Below, piece by piece: positions 53,600-63,197 of a stretch of 64,000 nt of DNA; the stretch's first letter is position 1, and every line of letters starts with the position of its first letter. Source of the DNA: Flectonema sp. DT1601 (taxonomy: Eukaryota; Euglenozoa; Diplonemea; Diplonemida; Diplonemidae); NCBI GenBank assembly GCA_964019425.1, contig OZ025793.1, positions 496,001 through 560,000 on the forward strand, written 5' to 3'. A program made the translations under genes and the position numbers. The notes below the pieces were generated by a model. That model had not been told where the DNA came from, did no database searches, and saw only the letters and a list, made by a program, of their open reading frames with translations.

Positions 53600-54453
53600 A
53601 CGCTGTCGAGAGTGTAATGGGTAAACTGGTCATATGAAAAGTTAGCATTGGTGCGTCTTAACCTTTTCACATTTGCTAATGTTAATTTACTATAATTATT
53701 TCTTTTTTTACAAGCTTCATCAATTTTTTTTTTTTAATTCTCCTCGTGGCGTGTGTTACTGCGGAATAAACGGTGGAGTTATCATGGTGCAAAGCTCTTT
53801 GATCTCTGTTAAACATTCACAAAAAAAAAGAAAAAAAAAGAAAAAAATACAAATCAACGATTCTAAATATTGCAGTACTTGAATGCTGTCGTTGGTTAAC
53901 TCTCTTCATCCCCCTCTATTTTCCATTCAATTATTTTTAAATGAAGCAGCTTTGTTTTGTCGATTAGAATATTACTCATCCATTGTAGTAGCCTTCTTGT
54001 CTGAAATAGGCTGTGATATGTTTCTTTTTTTTCTTTTTTTTCTCTCCCTGTTTCTATTTGTGTGACTTATAAAGAAAATGGATTAGCTTTAGAGTGCAAA
54101 GCACTTAGTATTTGCTATCCGTTAATCAGCTGTCAGGTTTACACAAATAGGAAGAGCTTTATTGGATGGTTTACTTGTTCCAATGTCCACTATCCTCCTC
54201 ATCTTTTTCAATTTTCTCCCTTTCCCTTTCAATTTGTTAGCACTGAATAAAGGTGGACAGCTGTGAATAGATCTCTACAGCTAAAGCTATAAAAATCCGA
54301 TCTCTTCATGATTTTTGGATCCTCTACCAATTAACTCTTGTTGACCAACTTCCACTTCAATTTGCATTGTTAAGTCATCATCGTTGTTTACTTCATATAA
54401 AAGTCTCTTGATTGTTTTTTTTTTAAATTATTCTCTTCCTACAGTGTTCCAGC
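53600..54453. other. Spacer with a third B-unit relic lacking coding sequence
   Basis: Contains a fifth copy of the 44-nt element (53773-53812) followed by a diverged B-type 5' flank (GTCGTTGGTTAACTCTCTTC) but no gene, so it is a remnant of another unit. The acceptor CTCTTCCTACAG (AG at 54443-54444) belongs to the next gene. Confidence 0.55.
53773..53812 (+). repeat. Conserved 44-nt element of the B array, copy 5 (partial)
   Basis: Core GTGGAGTTATCATGGTGCAA kept; the end has changed (CTCTGTTAAACATTC instead of CTCTGCTGAATATTC). Confidence 0.75.
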
Positions 54454-55050
54454 ATGACTATGTTTACGAGGGGCGTTGTTTTACGCGTAGCTCAGAAGCA
54501 ACTGCGTTGCTGTAGCAAAAATGCTGGTGAGATGAGTCCGCAGTCTTTAGATCTACAGATCAAATTAAAGAAATCATCGACGATGGTCCTTATGAACGAG
54601 ATTGAGGAATTAGTGAGATCAGACCCTCACAGCGAAAGAGTCCTTCAAATGTATAAAAAAGAAGAGGCAGATTTGGCCTCACTGTTAGCAGAAAAAGAAA
54701 GCATTTCTGCACCCTTCTATGAAGACATGAATGACAAGATACGAACGGTTAAGGGTGAAGTTACCGCGTTAGCTTCTTCCGTCACTAAATTAAAAAAGAA
54801 GGAAGCATTCTTGTCAAAGCGGTTATTTATTGTGAAGCTGCTAGATCATAAAGCTGGAGTTCCTTATGGATGGCGTGAAGCAACCTACGAAGAGGCCGAA
54901 TCGTACCTTCAGCACCTTTCTGACGATCTCAGACTTCACAAATTTACTCTTCTTGCTGATGTTTGTGTTAACTCAGATGGACTTGTCGTTGAGGAGCTCC
55001 CGTCCGTCTATTTCCCAACTGCTCACATAATCACTCCGGATACACCGTAA
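54454..55050 (+). CDS. Probable mitochondrial coiled-coil protein of unknown function
   Basis: 198 residues, intronless. I do not recognise the family. Residues 1-25 (MTMFTRGVVLRVAQKQLRCC) are basic and lack acidic residues, like a mitochondrial targeting sequence. Residues about 35-130 are strongly helical with coiled-coil character (MYKKEEADLASLLAEKESIS, VTKLKKKEAFLSKRL). The C-terminal 65 residues contain YGWREATYEEAESYLQHLSD, which could be a small folded domain. The start is supported by an acceptor AG at 54443-54444, only 9 nt upstream. An ATP synthase or respiratory-complex accessory subunit is possible but unsupported. Confidence 0.7.
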   Translation: MTMFTRGVVLRVAQKQLRCCSKNAGEMSPQSLDLQIKLKKSSTMVLMNEIEELVRSDPHSERVLQMYKKEEADLASLLAEKESISAPFYEDMNDKIRTVKGEVTALASSVTKLKKKEAFLSKRLFIVKLLDHKAGVPYGWREATYEEAESYLQHLSDDLRLHKFTLLADVCVNSDGLVVEELPSVYFPTAHIITPDTP

Positions 55051-56247
55051 CATGTGAATTGCAGTTTTGTTCTCTACAAAAAAAATACAAATGGATGAAC
55101 CTCTGACGTGAATCGTTGTAGCCCTTTTTATTCTTCTGCATTGACTTCCTGCAGCGCTCTGATGAGCACAGACCATTTATCTGCCAAAAGACAATTCTTT
55201 TACTAACTTTCACTTTTTTTAGTTTTTTGTGTTTTATTATTCATCCCCCCTCCCTATCTTTTCATAGTATTAAATTCCCTTCCTATAAACATAATTCAGC
55301 ACTACTAATAGTTGATATTCCACATTCATTACCATTAATAATCAAATGGTTGCAGAATTAACTATGTTGACGAGGGCTGGGTTGAGGATTTTTCATTTTG
55401 GTTGATTTTAATTATTTATATTTGTGGTAACTCACAATGGCTTAGTGACTAAGTAACTTTCCTCAATTCCCTTTCTTGTAGAAAGTTAACAGATTGCGTG
55501 ATGAAATTAATTTCTAAAAAGGGAATCAACATCCATCTATCGAGAATGTGCACGCAATTAAGGATTTCCTAAGTAGTCGTGTTGCTTTTTATGATACATT
55601 AGTGACGTTGTAATTAACGGTTTTTTCCCCTCCCTTACGAAATCAAGAAAATTATCACCTCCCTATAAAATAATAATAAAATCCTTTTAAAAAGGTTTTT
55701 CCATAATTGACAATTTTTTTTAAATCCCGATTACGCTAATATGACTACAAAAAAAAAAAAAAAAAAAACCCGAGTTTTTTCCCAAGGTCACAGAACCAAT
55801 TACTTTTTTTTGCATTTAAAAAAAACTAGTTAGCGACCCGCAATACAATTTTAGGTATTGTACATCGACCGAGTATAAACCCGAAGGACCCTGCTTGCTT
55901 CATAAATAAATTTCGGTATTTATCGACTTCCCTGAGAGATTTTTTTTTTTTTTTTTTTTTTGTTCTTTTGCTGTTTTCACTTATGCACAGCAACACTAAC
56001 CAGCGTGGTTTTGTGAGTGATAACAGAAAACAGACTTGTTGAAAAAGCTTAATAATAAATTCGATGTTCTTAAAGGATAGATGGAGAATTTTTTAGGTAT
56101 TCTTGTTACATAATAAGCCGTTCTTAGATGATACTGACAGTCATCCTCGGAGTAATTAAGTTTTTTTTTCACAACTAAAAACGGTTCTGTTTATACCTAA
56201 AATAAAACATTAGATTTATAGTGGTGTTGATTAATGAATTGAAATAA

Positions 56248-56278
<31 letters not shown>

Positions 56279-56480
56279 CTCGTACTGTTACACACCTTTC
56301 AGCCAGGCTCCTATACTCATATTAAAATAAAAAGAAAAAGGGTTTCTAAGAAGATGACTACCTTTATTTATTTTTTTTCCCTTTTTTTTTTTCTCTCAAC
56401 GATGATGTAATAGTTGTGTAGCAACTAACAACTACCTAATACGTACTTCTTAAATAACAGTATATCCCAACAACTTTTTA
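55051..56480. other. Intergenic region
   Basis: 1.4 kb, no gene seen. Contains A20 near 55748-55767, T23 near 55940-55961 and T26 near 56248-56274. The acceptor TTCTTAAATAACAG (AG at 56459-56460) precedes the next gene. Confidence 0.5.
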
Positions 56481-57080
56481 ATGCCGATTGCATTTGCAAC
56501 CGACGACAACAGATGTGTTCCTCGGGAATGCCAACTGCCTGATGGAGGTTTTTGGGTATTTGGATATGGTAGTATTTTATGGAAAGTAACTTTTCCAGTC
56601 TCGGAAGTTAAAGTTGGTAAAATTGAAGGTTTCTCAAGAAGGTTTTGTCAAGGCAGCGCTGATCACAGAGGAACAGAAGAATATCCAGGAAGAGTCGTTA
56701 CACTTGTTGAGAAGCCTGACTCTATTACATGGGGGAAGGCTTTACGGATCCCAGGTGACAAAGCTGAAGAAGTTGCTGCGGGTCTTGACGATCGTGAAAA
56801 GGGAGGCTACATCAGTAAAGCAGTAACAGTAACAACTAGAGAAGGAGAGAAAATCACTGCAATGCTCTATATGTCGACTCCAGGATCTTCCAACTTTATC
56901 AGTGATGAGCCATCGCAAACTACTGCAAATATAATTGCTAAAAGTGTCGGACCTTCAGGTCCTAACACAGAATATTTATTTAACGTAAATGTTGCTTTAC
57001 GTGAATTAGAGTTGGCAGATCCATACTGCGAGGAACTCGAGGTTTTGGTTCGACAACGACTAACGGAAGTAAAGGCATAA
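56481..57080 (+). CDS. Gamma-glutamylcyclotransferase, ChaC family
   Basis: 199 residues, intronless. ChaC enzymes cleave glutathione to 5-oxoproline and cysteinylglycine in the cytosol, lowering glutathione. The substrate-binding loop VFGYGSILWK lies near residues 26-35, and the catalytic Glu is in LDDREKGGY (Glu106). Other family features are EGFSRRFCQGSADHRGTEE and PGRVVTLVE near residues 48-75 and YLFNVNVALRELELADPY near the C-terminus. Length is typical. No signal peptide. An acceptor AG lies 21 nt before the ATG. Confidence 0.93.
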   Translation: MPIAFATDDNRCVPRECQLPDGGFWVFGYGSILWKVTFPVSEVKVGKIEGFSRRFCQGSADHRGTEEYPGRVVTLVEKPDSITWGKALRIPGDKAEEVAAGLDDREKGGYISKAVTVTTREGEKITAMLYMSTPGSSNFISDEPSQTTANIIAKSVGPSGPNTEYLFNVNVALRELELADPYCEELEVLVRQRLTEVKA

Positions 57081-57555
57081 TTGATGTTCTTTTGTATAAT
57101 AAAAAACTCTCACAACAACAGACCAATCGCATCCTTTAATGAGGTGCTTGCTGACTCCGTTCTCTTCTATTTAGCAAATTGTAAAATCCTGTGCACCCAA
57201 CCCGACTACATTTGAAACAATAGTACAAAGCAGGGTTTTCAGCATACTTGTTGTCCCTTTTTGGGCAACTTGTTTTGGGTGAATCTATTATACCTTTCTC
57301 TTCCTATTTTTTAATAAAGATTACCTTGCTAGGACTGGAAGAGACCCAGCTTCTACTTCTGGAACAGGGTTGGGTCTCATTGTTTCTCTGTAGGTTTTTA
57401 TAATGCCAAAATCTTAAAGAACAGTTTGAAATCGTCTTTCACTTTTGTTTGTAGACACTGCGAACTTGAAAGCGACTTATTGATAGTTTTATGTTTGTAG
57501 ACGCATTGCGCGAAAGCTATATTTCTCCCTTCACCTCAGTTTCCTAATTCACAAT
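57081..57555. other. Intergenic region with acceptor
   Basis: No gene. An imperfect inverted repeat lies at 57337-57378: AGAGACCCAGCTTCT, then TGGAACAGGGTTGGGTCTC; it could form a hairpin in RNA. The acceptor TTCTCCCTTCACCTCAG has its AG at 57538-57539, 17 nt before the next ATG. Confidence 0.5.
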
Positions 57556-58789
57556 ATGTTGCCGTCAGTTATCATACTGCTGATTGCGATACTACCATTA
57601 TCTTCATGTGAAGTAATTACTGGAGTTTCTGGTGATTTTACTTTTAAGAAAGCACACTCAGTCACTGATAGCAATCTGATGTATGTCCATCTCTACAGAA
57701 TGTTTACTCCAAGACTTGTGCAGACGCCAATCTATCCTAACAGCACCGTAACCCAGATTCGTTATATTATAAAAACATTACAGGGTGGAGTTCACGGTAG
57801 ATGGGGAACTGCTGACTACCAAATAATCTTATGGACAAATGTCCTGCAAGATGACATAAAAAAACAAGTGGAGTCGGAATTGAACAACCGAGGTGAAATG
57901 ACAGTATCGGTCAGGCACATAAATACTTTGGGTCGATACAAACAATTTAAACAGCAATTGACTCTGTACGAATCAAGAGGAATGACTGAGTTTGTGACTG
58001 ACATAAGTACAATCTTAGTTCAACAGGAATACGGTGGGCTGTCAGTTGGTCGTTACACGAATGTTATTAGTCATTTCTCGGAGCCTAAAAAGGCTAGATA
58101 TCCTAGGAGTATTGTGAATATTTTTTCGATTGCACGGCATTTTTCATTTTTATCATTCTTGGAAAGCAAGTGTTGCGCTCCACACAAGACACCACTTCAG
58201 ATGTTTTCTGACACTATTAATTGCTATAAGTCTAATTGTGGTGATCAAATATCCCTATCACTGATTTTCTCACTGAGAGACCATCCAATACTAATCAAAA
58301 CTATTGAAATAATTAAATTTAAATTGTCAAGTAGTTCTCAGCCTGTTCCCTGTTGGAATGCTCGCCGTGAGCTAATAAGTAATTCTTTAAGGGAAGCTTA
58401 TGACATTGAAAATAGTATAAATGATTTATTATTGCCATCTCAGTTTGGAACAGAGATTCATGAAAATAAAGAAATTGAAATTGAAATTGAAATTGAAAAA
58501 GATTCTGATGACAGTATTTTGATTCCAGTTTTAGGAACGTTGTCCCTGATGTCGACTCCTCCGTTGTGTGGTTCTACGATTGTAGATTTAAATCAAATTA
58601 GAAAGAGGCCTTTCAATCTACTAATTGACCCTCACCAGTCTGTTTATTTCGAGGCGACATTTAATCGGTTTGTAGATACTTTTTTCTTTTTCCTGCCGTG
58701 TCTGGATGTCGAGACAACGATCGGAGTCAGAAGAAAGAGATAATTACTTATTATTCTAATTTTCTAATTGTGACGAAGAAAGGAATTTC

Positions 58790-58825
<36 letters not shown>

Positions 58826-59953
58826 AGCTATTTCGGTGTCGACTATGTTAATGAAGCCCTTCCTTCTTTACAAAGATCGTCTTCATTTGTGAGGTATCCT
58901 GTTCTTGGGAGTTATGATGAGCCTTTGATTCCGTTCAGTTTACATTTCTTATGGGCTGTGAATCCTAGCAGTCCAAAAGGAATTAGTAAAGAAGATCAGG
59001 ATAGTTTTAAGATACTAAAATCAATAACATTATCAGGAAAGGCATCATGGAAATACTACCTCTGGACCAACAGAGAGGATCTCATATCTGAGAGTACGGA
59101 AGGTATGAGAAATAGTGGACTTGTTGTGAGGGAATTTTCTGAATTAAAAAAATACAAAAAATACGGCAACTGGATAAGAATGGCAATCGACAACAGCTGG
59201 TTTGGCATGGCAACTGATTTACTAAAAGTAATTATACTACTTCAAGAAGGAGGATTCGTAGCCGATCTTGACTATCGCATGTTATCATCACCAGAGTCAA
59301 TGCATCTAAGAGCTCATAGCTACTTCGGTTATGATGCATGGGAAGCTATCAATAATGGACAGTATGCAGCCTGTGCTGATCATCCAGTGTTGAATACTTT
59401 GTTAGATATATTAACTTCTAACATTGGATATCATTTATCTAATACAACTTCTATACCTTACCTCACTCAACCGTTATCGTGTGCTGACACTGACATATTT
59501 GGGACAGCCGTATTGCCATTGTCACTTGCTGTATTTATGAAGGTGAATACACCAGGGTATCAAGATGTATTGTTACCTTCTTGTATGCTTCACGCTGGTG
59601 ATTTTGAAAACTTGTACGGATTACCTCGTTGTACTTATCGTTTAAGGGGAGGTCCTAATAGCACAGATCTACTGCAACCGTCTCTCGGTTGGCAGGAGTT
59701 ACTCGGATCTTGGACAAGATTCTGTCTTGGGGAAGTCGTTGACATTAGAAATCCGATTTCTCCAATTCTCGATAGCGGTCGAGATGCCTGGAAAGGTGGG
59801 CAGTGGCATTCCCACAATGAATCGTCAACTGAGAGGTGTTTCTTTGATAAATGTACAATCATCTTCTCTGTCTTAGTGTTGCTGTGGTTATTGGTGGCGC
59901 ACTGTCTTCCTCGATTTAAGAAGAGGAAACCTCTTTGTGATTACCCAGTTTAA
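57556..59953 (+). CDS. Two-domain membrane glycosyltransferase, GT32/DXD-like, with degenerate first domain
   Basis: Two exons, 57556-58667 and 58828-59953, giving 745 residues. Signal peptide MLPSVIILLIAILPLSSC. The C-terminal half (about 390-690) resembles Och1/GT32 sugar-binding DXD transferases: IPFSLHFLWAVNP, SWKYYLWTNREDL, MATDLLKVIILLQEGG, then FVADLDYRM with the DXD near residue 517. The N-terminal half repeats this plan (YQIILWTN, FVTDISTILVQQEYGG) but has LSVGRY where DLDYRM should be, so it lacks the metal-binding motif. A transmembrane helix near the C-terminus (IIFSVLVLLWLLVAHCL) gives a type I topology with lumenal catalytic part, probably Golgi or ER. Glycan target unknown. The second ORF has no useful ATG of its own, which supports splicing. 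Confidence 0.78.
58668..58827 (+). other. Intron of the glycosyltransferase gene (160 nt) with poly(A) before the acceptor
   Basis: Donor GTTTGT, acceptor CAG directly after a run of about 32 A, phase 2. Joining restores one frame across both ORFs (ATFNR then YFGVDYVNEALP). Without splicing the first ORF ends in a Phe-rich tail and the second lacks a start. Confidence 0.75.
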
Positions 59954-60372
59954 TATCTGTGGGCTTTTACAAAAAAAAAATAAAAAAATAATGTATTGAT
60001 TCAAATGTGTGTGTTACTTGAATCCTGACTTGCAACAAACAAAAAAAATTTTTTTTTTCAACTCTCTTTTTTTATATTTAACAATCGAATACTGTTGTTT
60101 TGATGATTCATCCAAACTAAGTTTCCTGTTACACGATCGTGTAGATCAATGCTACCTAACTAGCGTATTCCCTTAGACAATATGCCTTCTTTAGTTTCCT
60201 CTATTATTGTTGATTCCTAGGTTGAGTGTGCTAACCTTGAAATCTCTGAAACTCCTCTAACCGTTCTGCAAGATGTTCTTTTTCTTAACAGAATTTGTTA
60301 AGAGGTTTTGTTTTGTATCTTTAATATGGTATATTGTTACTATTATTTTTATCAACAAATCACTAGGAGCAC
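59954..60372. other. Intergenic region
   Basis: No gene seen. An A/T-rich palindromic stretch lies near 60044-60058. A weak acceptor, ATCAACAAATCACTAG (AG at 60365-60366), lies 7 nt before the F-box start. Confidence 0.45.
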
Positions 60373-60852
60373 ATGTCAGAGCTGTGCAATGAAATAATTA
60401 CAGACATCATCTTATGGCTCAGTGTCAGTGACATTGTAAACTGTAGAAGGATTTGTAGAAAATGGAGAGCAGCAACAGGAAGAGAAAGAGTTAGAAAAAT
60501 GATAATGACGACTGAAGAAAATGTCTGTGTGGGTGGTGTTATTAGCGACCGAAAAGTTGCGAGGCTGAGATGTCAGTTAAAGGAAATGCGAGATGTTCCC
60601 GTATCACTTTGTATTATATTTTGGCATCTCGCAAAACGATACCGAGCGAGCAAACTCGCTGCCAACTCGCGAAGAATTGTTGAAGATGGTTGGTATCGGA
60701 ATACAGTATTACCATCATACCTGACTGCCAACGGGATTCCAGATGCTGCAACAGCAACTCTCCCGGTATTTGAGCAGAAGCTCTCTGTCATATTTCTATC
60801 GATGAATGAATTAATAAAAACAGCACAACGATCTACAACCTCTGCAGGTTGA
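60373..60852 (+). CDS. Small F-box protein
   Basis: 159 residues, intronless. Residues about 3-42 (SELCNEIITDIILWLSVSDI then VNCRRICRKWRAAT) fit an F-box, the module that binds Skp1 in SCF ubiquitin ligases. The remaining 115 residues are helical without recognisable substrate-binding repeats such as WD40 or LRR. It lies directly upstream of a deubiquitinase gene, but with one-directional gene order this may be coincidence. A weak acceptor AG at 60365-60366 precedes the ATG. Possible ubiquitin-ligase adaptor; targets unknown. Confidence 0.72.
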   Translation: MSELCNEIITDIILWLSVSDIVNCRRICRKWRAATGRERVRKMIMTTEENVCVGGVISDRKVARLRCQLKEMRDVPVSLCIIFWHLAKRYRASKLAANSRRIVEDGWYRNTVLPSYLTANGIPDAATATLPVFEQKLSVIFLSMNELIKTAQRSTTSAG

Positions 60853-61035
60853 AATCAATAGCCGTTCAGTTTTTACATTTGATTATTTTTAAATGACAGG
60901 CTTTCATTCTTTATAATCCCCCCCCTAGCCCTGTGACGCTATCGTTATGCTGTTGTTTTATCCATTTAGTTTAGTTCTTTTTTTATTGTTATGTTTTTTC
61001 TTCAGAATCGGTGATACTTTACCTCCTCATAACAA
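60853..61035. other. Short spacer with splice acceptor
   Basis: Contains GTTATGTTTTTTCTTCAG (AG at 61004-61005), the clearest pyrimidine-rich acceptor in this part, 30 nt before the USP start codon. Confidence 0.6.
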
Positions 61036-63197
61036 ATGAGTGAGGACACAATACCTCATGAAAATGATAACAGTGGAACAGTAACAGAACCGACAGAGCA
61101 GAAAGAAGTTGAGAAAGCAAAAACTGCAGAAGATATCTGTAAAATATTACAAAGTGTGGAAGTAATTCCAAAGGAGTACCGACCTTGGTGCGCACTTCCA
61201 GTTCATATGATATGGTGTCCTGACACTTTGAGATCTGTGAGTTGTCCTCAAACAGCAAAAGCAATCAGACCAGGCACATCAAGAAATAATTTCGGACGAA
61301 CAGGTATCGCCAATCTTGGTAATACTTGTTACATGAGTAGTGCTTTACAGTGTCTGTCACACACGACTCATTTCAGAGATTACTTTCTACGAGATTCATA
61401 TGTTCATCATTTAAATAGCAACAATCCTATTGCTTTCGGAGGAGAGATAGCCACAGCATTTACAAAACTAATAAAGACCTTATGGAGCGGACATGCTTGT
61501 GTATCTCCGCGTGCTTTCCGACGGACGCTTGCCCCTCACATGGAAGCCTTTGCTTCAATTCAACAACAAGATGCTCAAGAGTTTATGATTTATTTATTAG
61601 ACGCATTGCATGAGGAAGTCAATAGAGTTATAAATAAGAAGTATGTCAATAAACCTGAAACACAAGAAGCTACCAGTAGCTGGGATCATCACCTTATAAG
61701 AAATCAGTCATCGGTAGTCGATCTGTTTCAAGGAATGTTGAAATCATACCTGCAGTGTGACAATTGTCAACAATCGAGTGTTACATTCGATCCGATGATG
61801 TTTTTCTCTATTCCAGTTCAGTGTGAGGCAGCTCTGTATCAGTATGTTCGGGTTATTTACCGTCCTTTGGACTTGAGTCTTCCTACGACGTGGTTTTGTT
61901 TTAAAGTTTTACGTGGTGGTTCTGTTACTCAAATAACTCGAGAGATTTACTCAGTTTTAGCGACGTCATCAAGCGATCAAACGGTTCAGTTATATCTTCA
62001 TCATCCTAGACATATGCCTCTTACTGAGGAAAATACAATTGAACAAGTGTCGTTGTTCGCTTCTAATCAGGCTCTTGGAGAACCTATTATCGAAGCATAT
62101 GAACACTTGCCGGTAAAGAAAAGTCCGGTTCCTAAGGGAAAGGAAAACCCAATTGAAAATATGACGATGTTGATTCAGGTGGTTCACAGACAAATGGAGG
62201 ACAGTGACACAGATGAATGTGATGAAGACGTTGATATTGTAACTGTTATCAGAATTCAAGCTACAGCAACAAACGCTGATCTTTATGAAGTTATTAGAGA
62301 AGAGTTCGAGGATAGTGCTCTTCAGACTGTTTCATTCGAACGAGAGCCGTGTAAAGATTGTTCTCAATCAAAGTCTCTAATGATCATCTTCAACGATTGT
62401 TGTGCAAAACAACAAGATCCTCAATATAAAAAAAGAAAAGAATTTTGTATATTGTCACAGAAACTCATCAGAGTTTATGCTCACTGGAATTACTCTTTTA
62501 TACCAACACAGCCTTCTGACGTGAATCATAGTTCGGTAGCTTATGCATCTCAGCATCCATTATCATCATCAAACGTATTGTCACTTGACTACTGTCTTAG
62601 GCAACACAACACAACCGAACAACTGGACTGGCACAATCCTTGGTTTTGTCCAAAGTGTAAGGCTCAACGATGTGCCTTCAAAACACTTTCACTTTGGAAA
62701 CTACCACAATACCTCGTTATTCAGCTTAAGAAATTTTCGTTTAATTCTCATGGGTGTGTATAATTTTTATTTTTGTTTGAATGTATTTCTTGCACTTTAA
62801 CAAAAAATAATGGATGGTTCCGTACACGCAAACAAGACATCAAGACATGTTCCAACGATTTTCTGTTTTGTTTAAAATTTTAAAAAAAAAAACAAAAAAA
62901 AAAAAAAACAGCATTCGTCGTAAAATCGATGCGAGGATAACGTATCCAACAGATGGACTTGATATGCGGCCATATCTTGATGGTGCTGTAAGGGATGAAG
63001 TTGAAGATACAATTTACGATTTATACGCTGCTGTGCTGCATCATGGTAGTGTTAATGTAGGTCACTTCACAGCTATTGCAAAGAGCAACGGGCGCTGGTT
63101 CTATTTCGACGATGATTTGGTCGAAGAAATTGGATTGGAGGACGTCGTTGATTACAGCGCCTACTTGTTATTTTATGAAAAGAGAGGTCAAAAATAA
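61036..63197 (+). CDS. Ubiquitin-specific protease (USP/UBP family)
   Basis: Two exons, 61036-62753 and 62912-63197, giving 667 residues. A cysteine protease that removes ubiquitin from proteins. The Cys box GIANLGNTCYMSSALQCL holds catalytic Cys98; the QQDAQEFMIYLLDAL segment follows. Two CxxC pairs (CDNCQQS near residue 240 and WFCPKCKAQRC near 540) fit the zinc-ribbon of the USP fingers. The last exon carries the His box: HHGSVNVGHFTAIAKSNG with His624, then WFYFDDDLVEE and AYLLFYEKRG. The layout, with an insert of about 150 residues between finger halves, resembles the USP4/USP15/UBP12 group; the N-terminus lacks an obvious DUSP domain. The intron joins in frame (FSFNSHG then IRRKIDARITYP). 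Acceptor AG at 61004-61005. Confidence 0.92.
62754..62911 (+). other. Intron of the USP gene (158 nt) with poly(A) before the acceptor
   Basis: Donor GTGTGT, acceptor CAG after A11-C-A15, phase 2. Required to join the CxxC-containing part with the His box. Like the glycosyltransferase intron it is near 160 nt and has adenines where a pyrimidine tract is expected. Confidence 0.85.

Noticed and set aside
58889-59953. Independent glycosyltransferase gene starting at GTG
   Set aside because: No ATG is available before the conserved domain, and splicing from 58667 to 58828 restores one frame with the upstream ORF.
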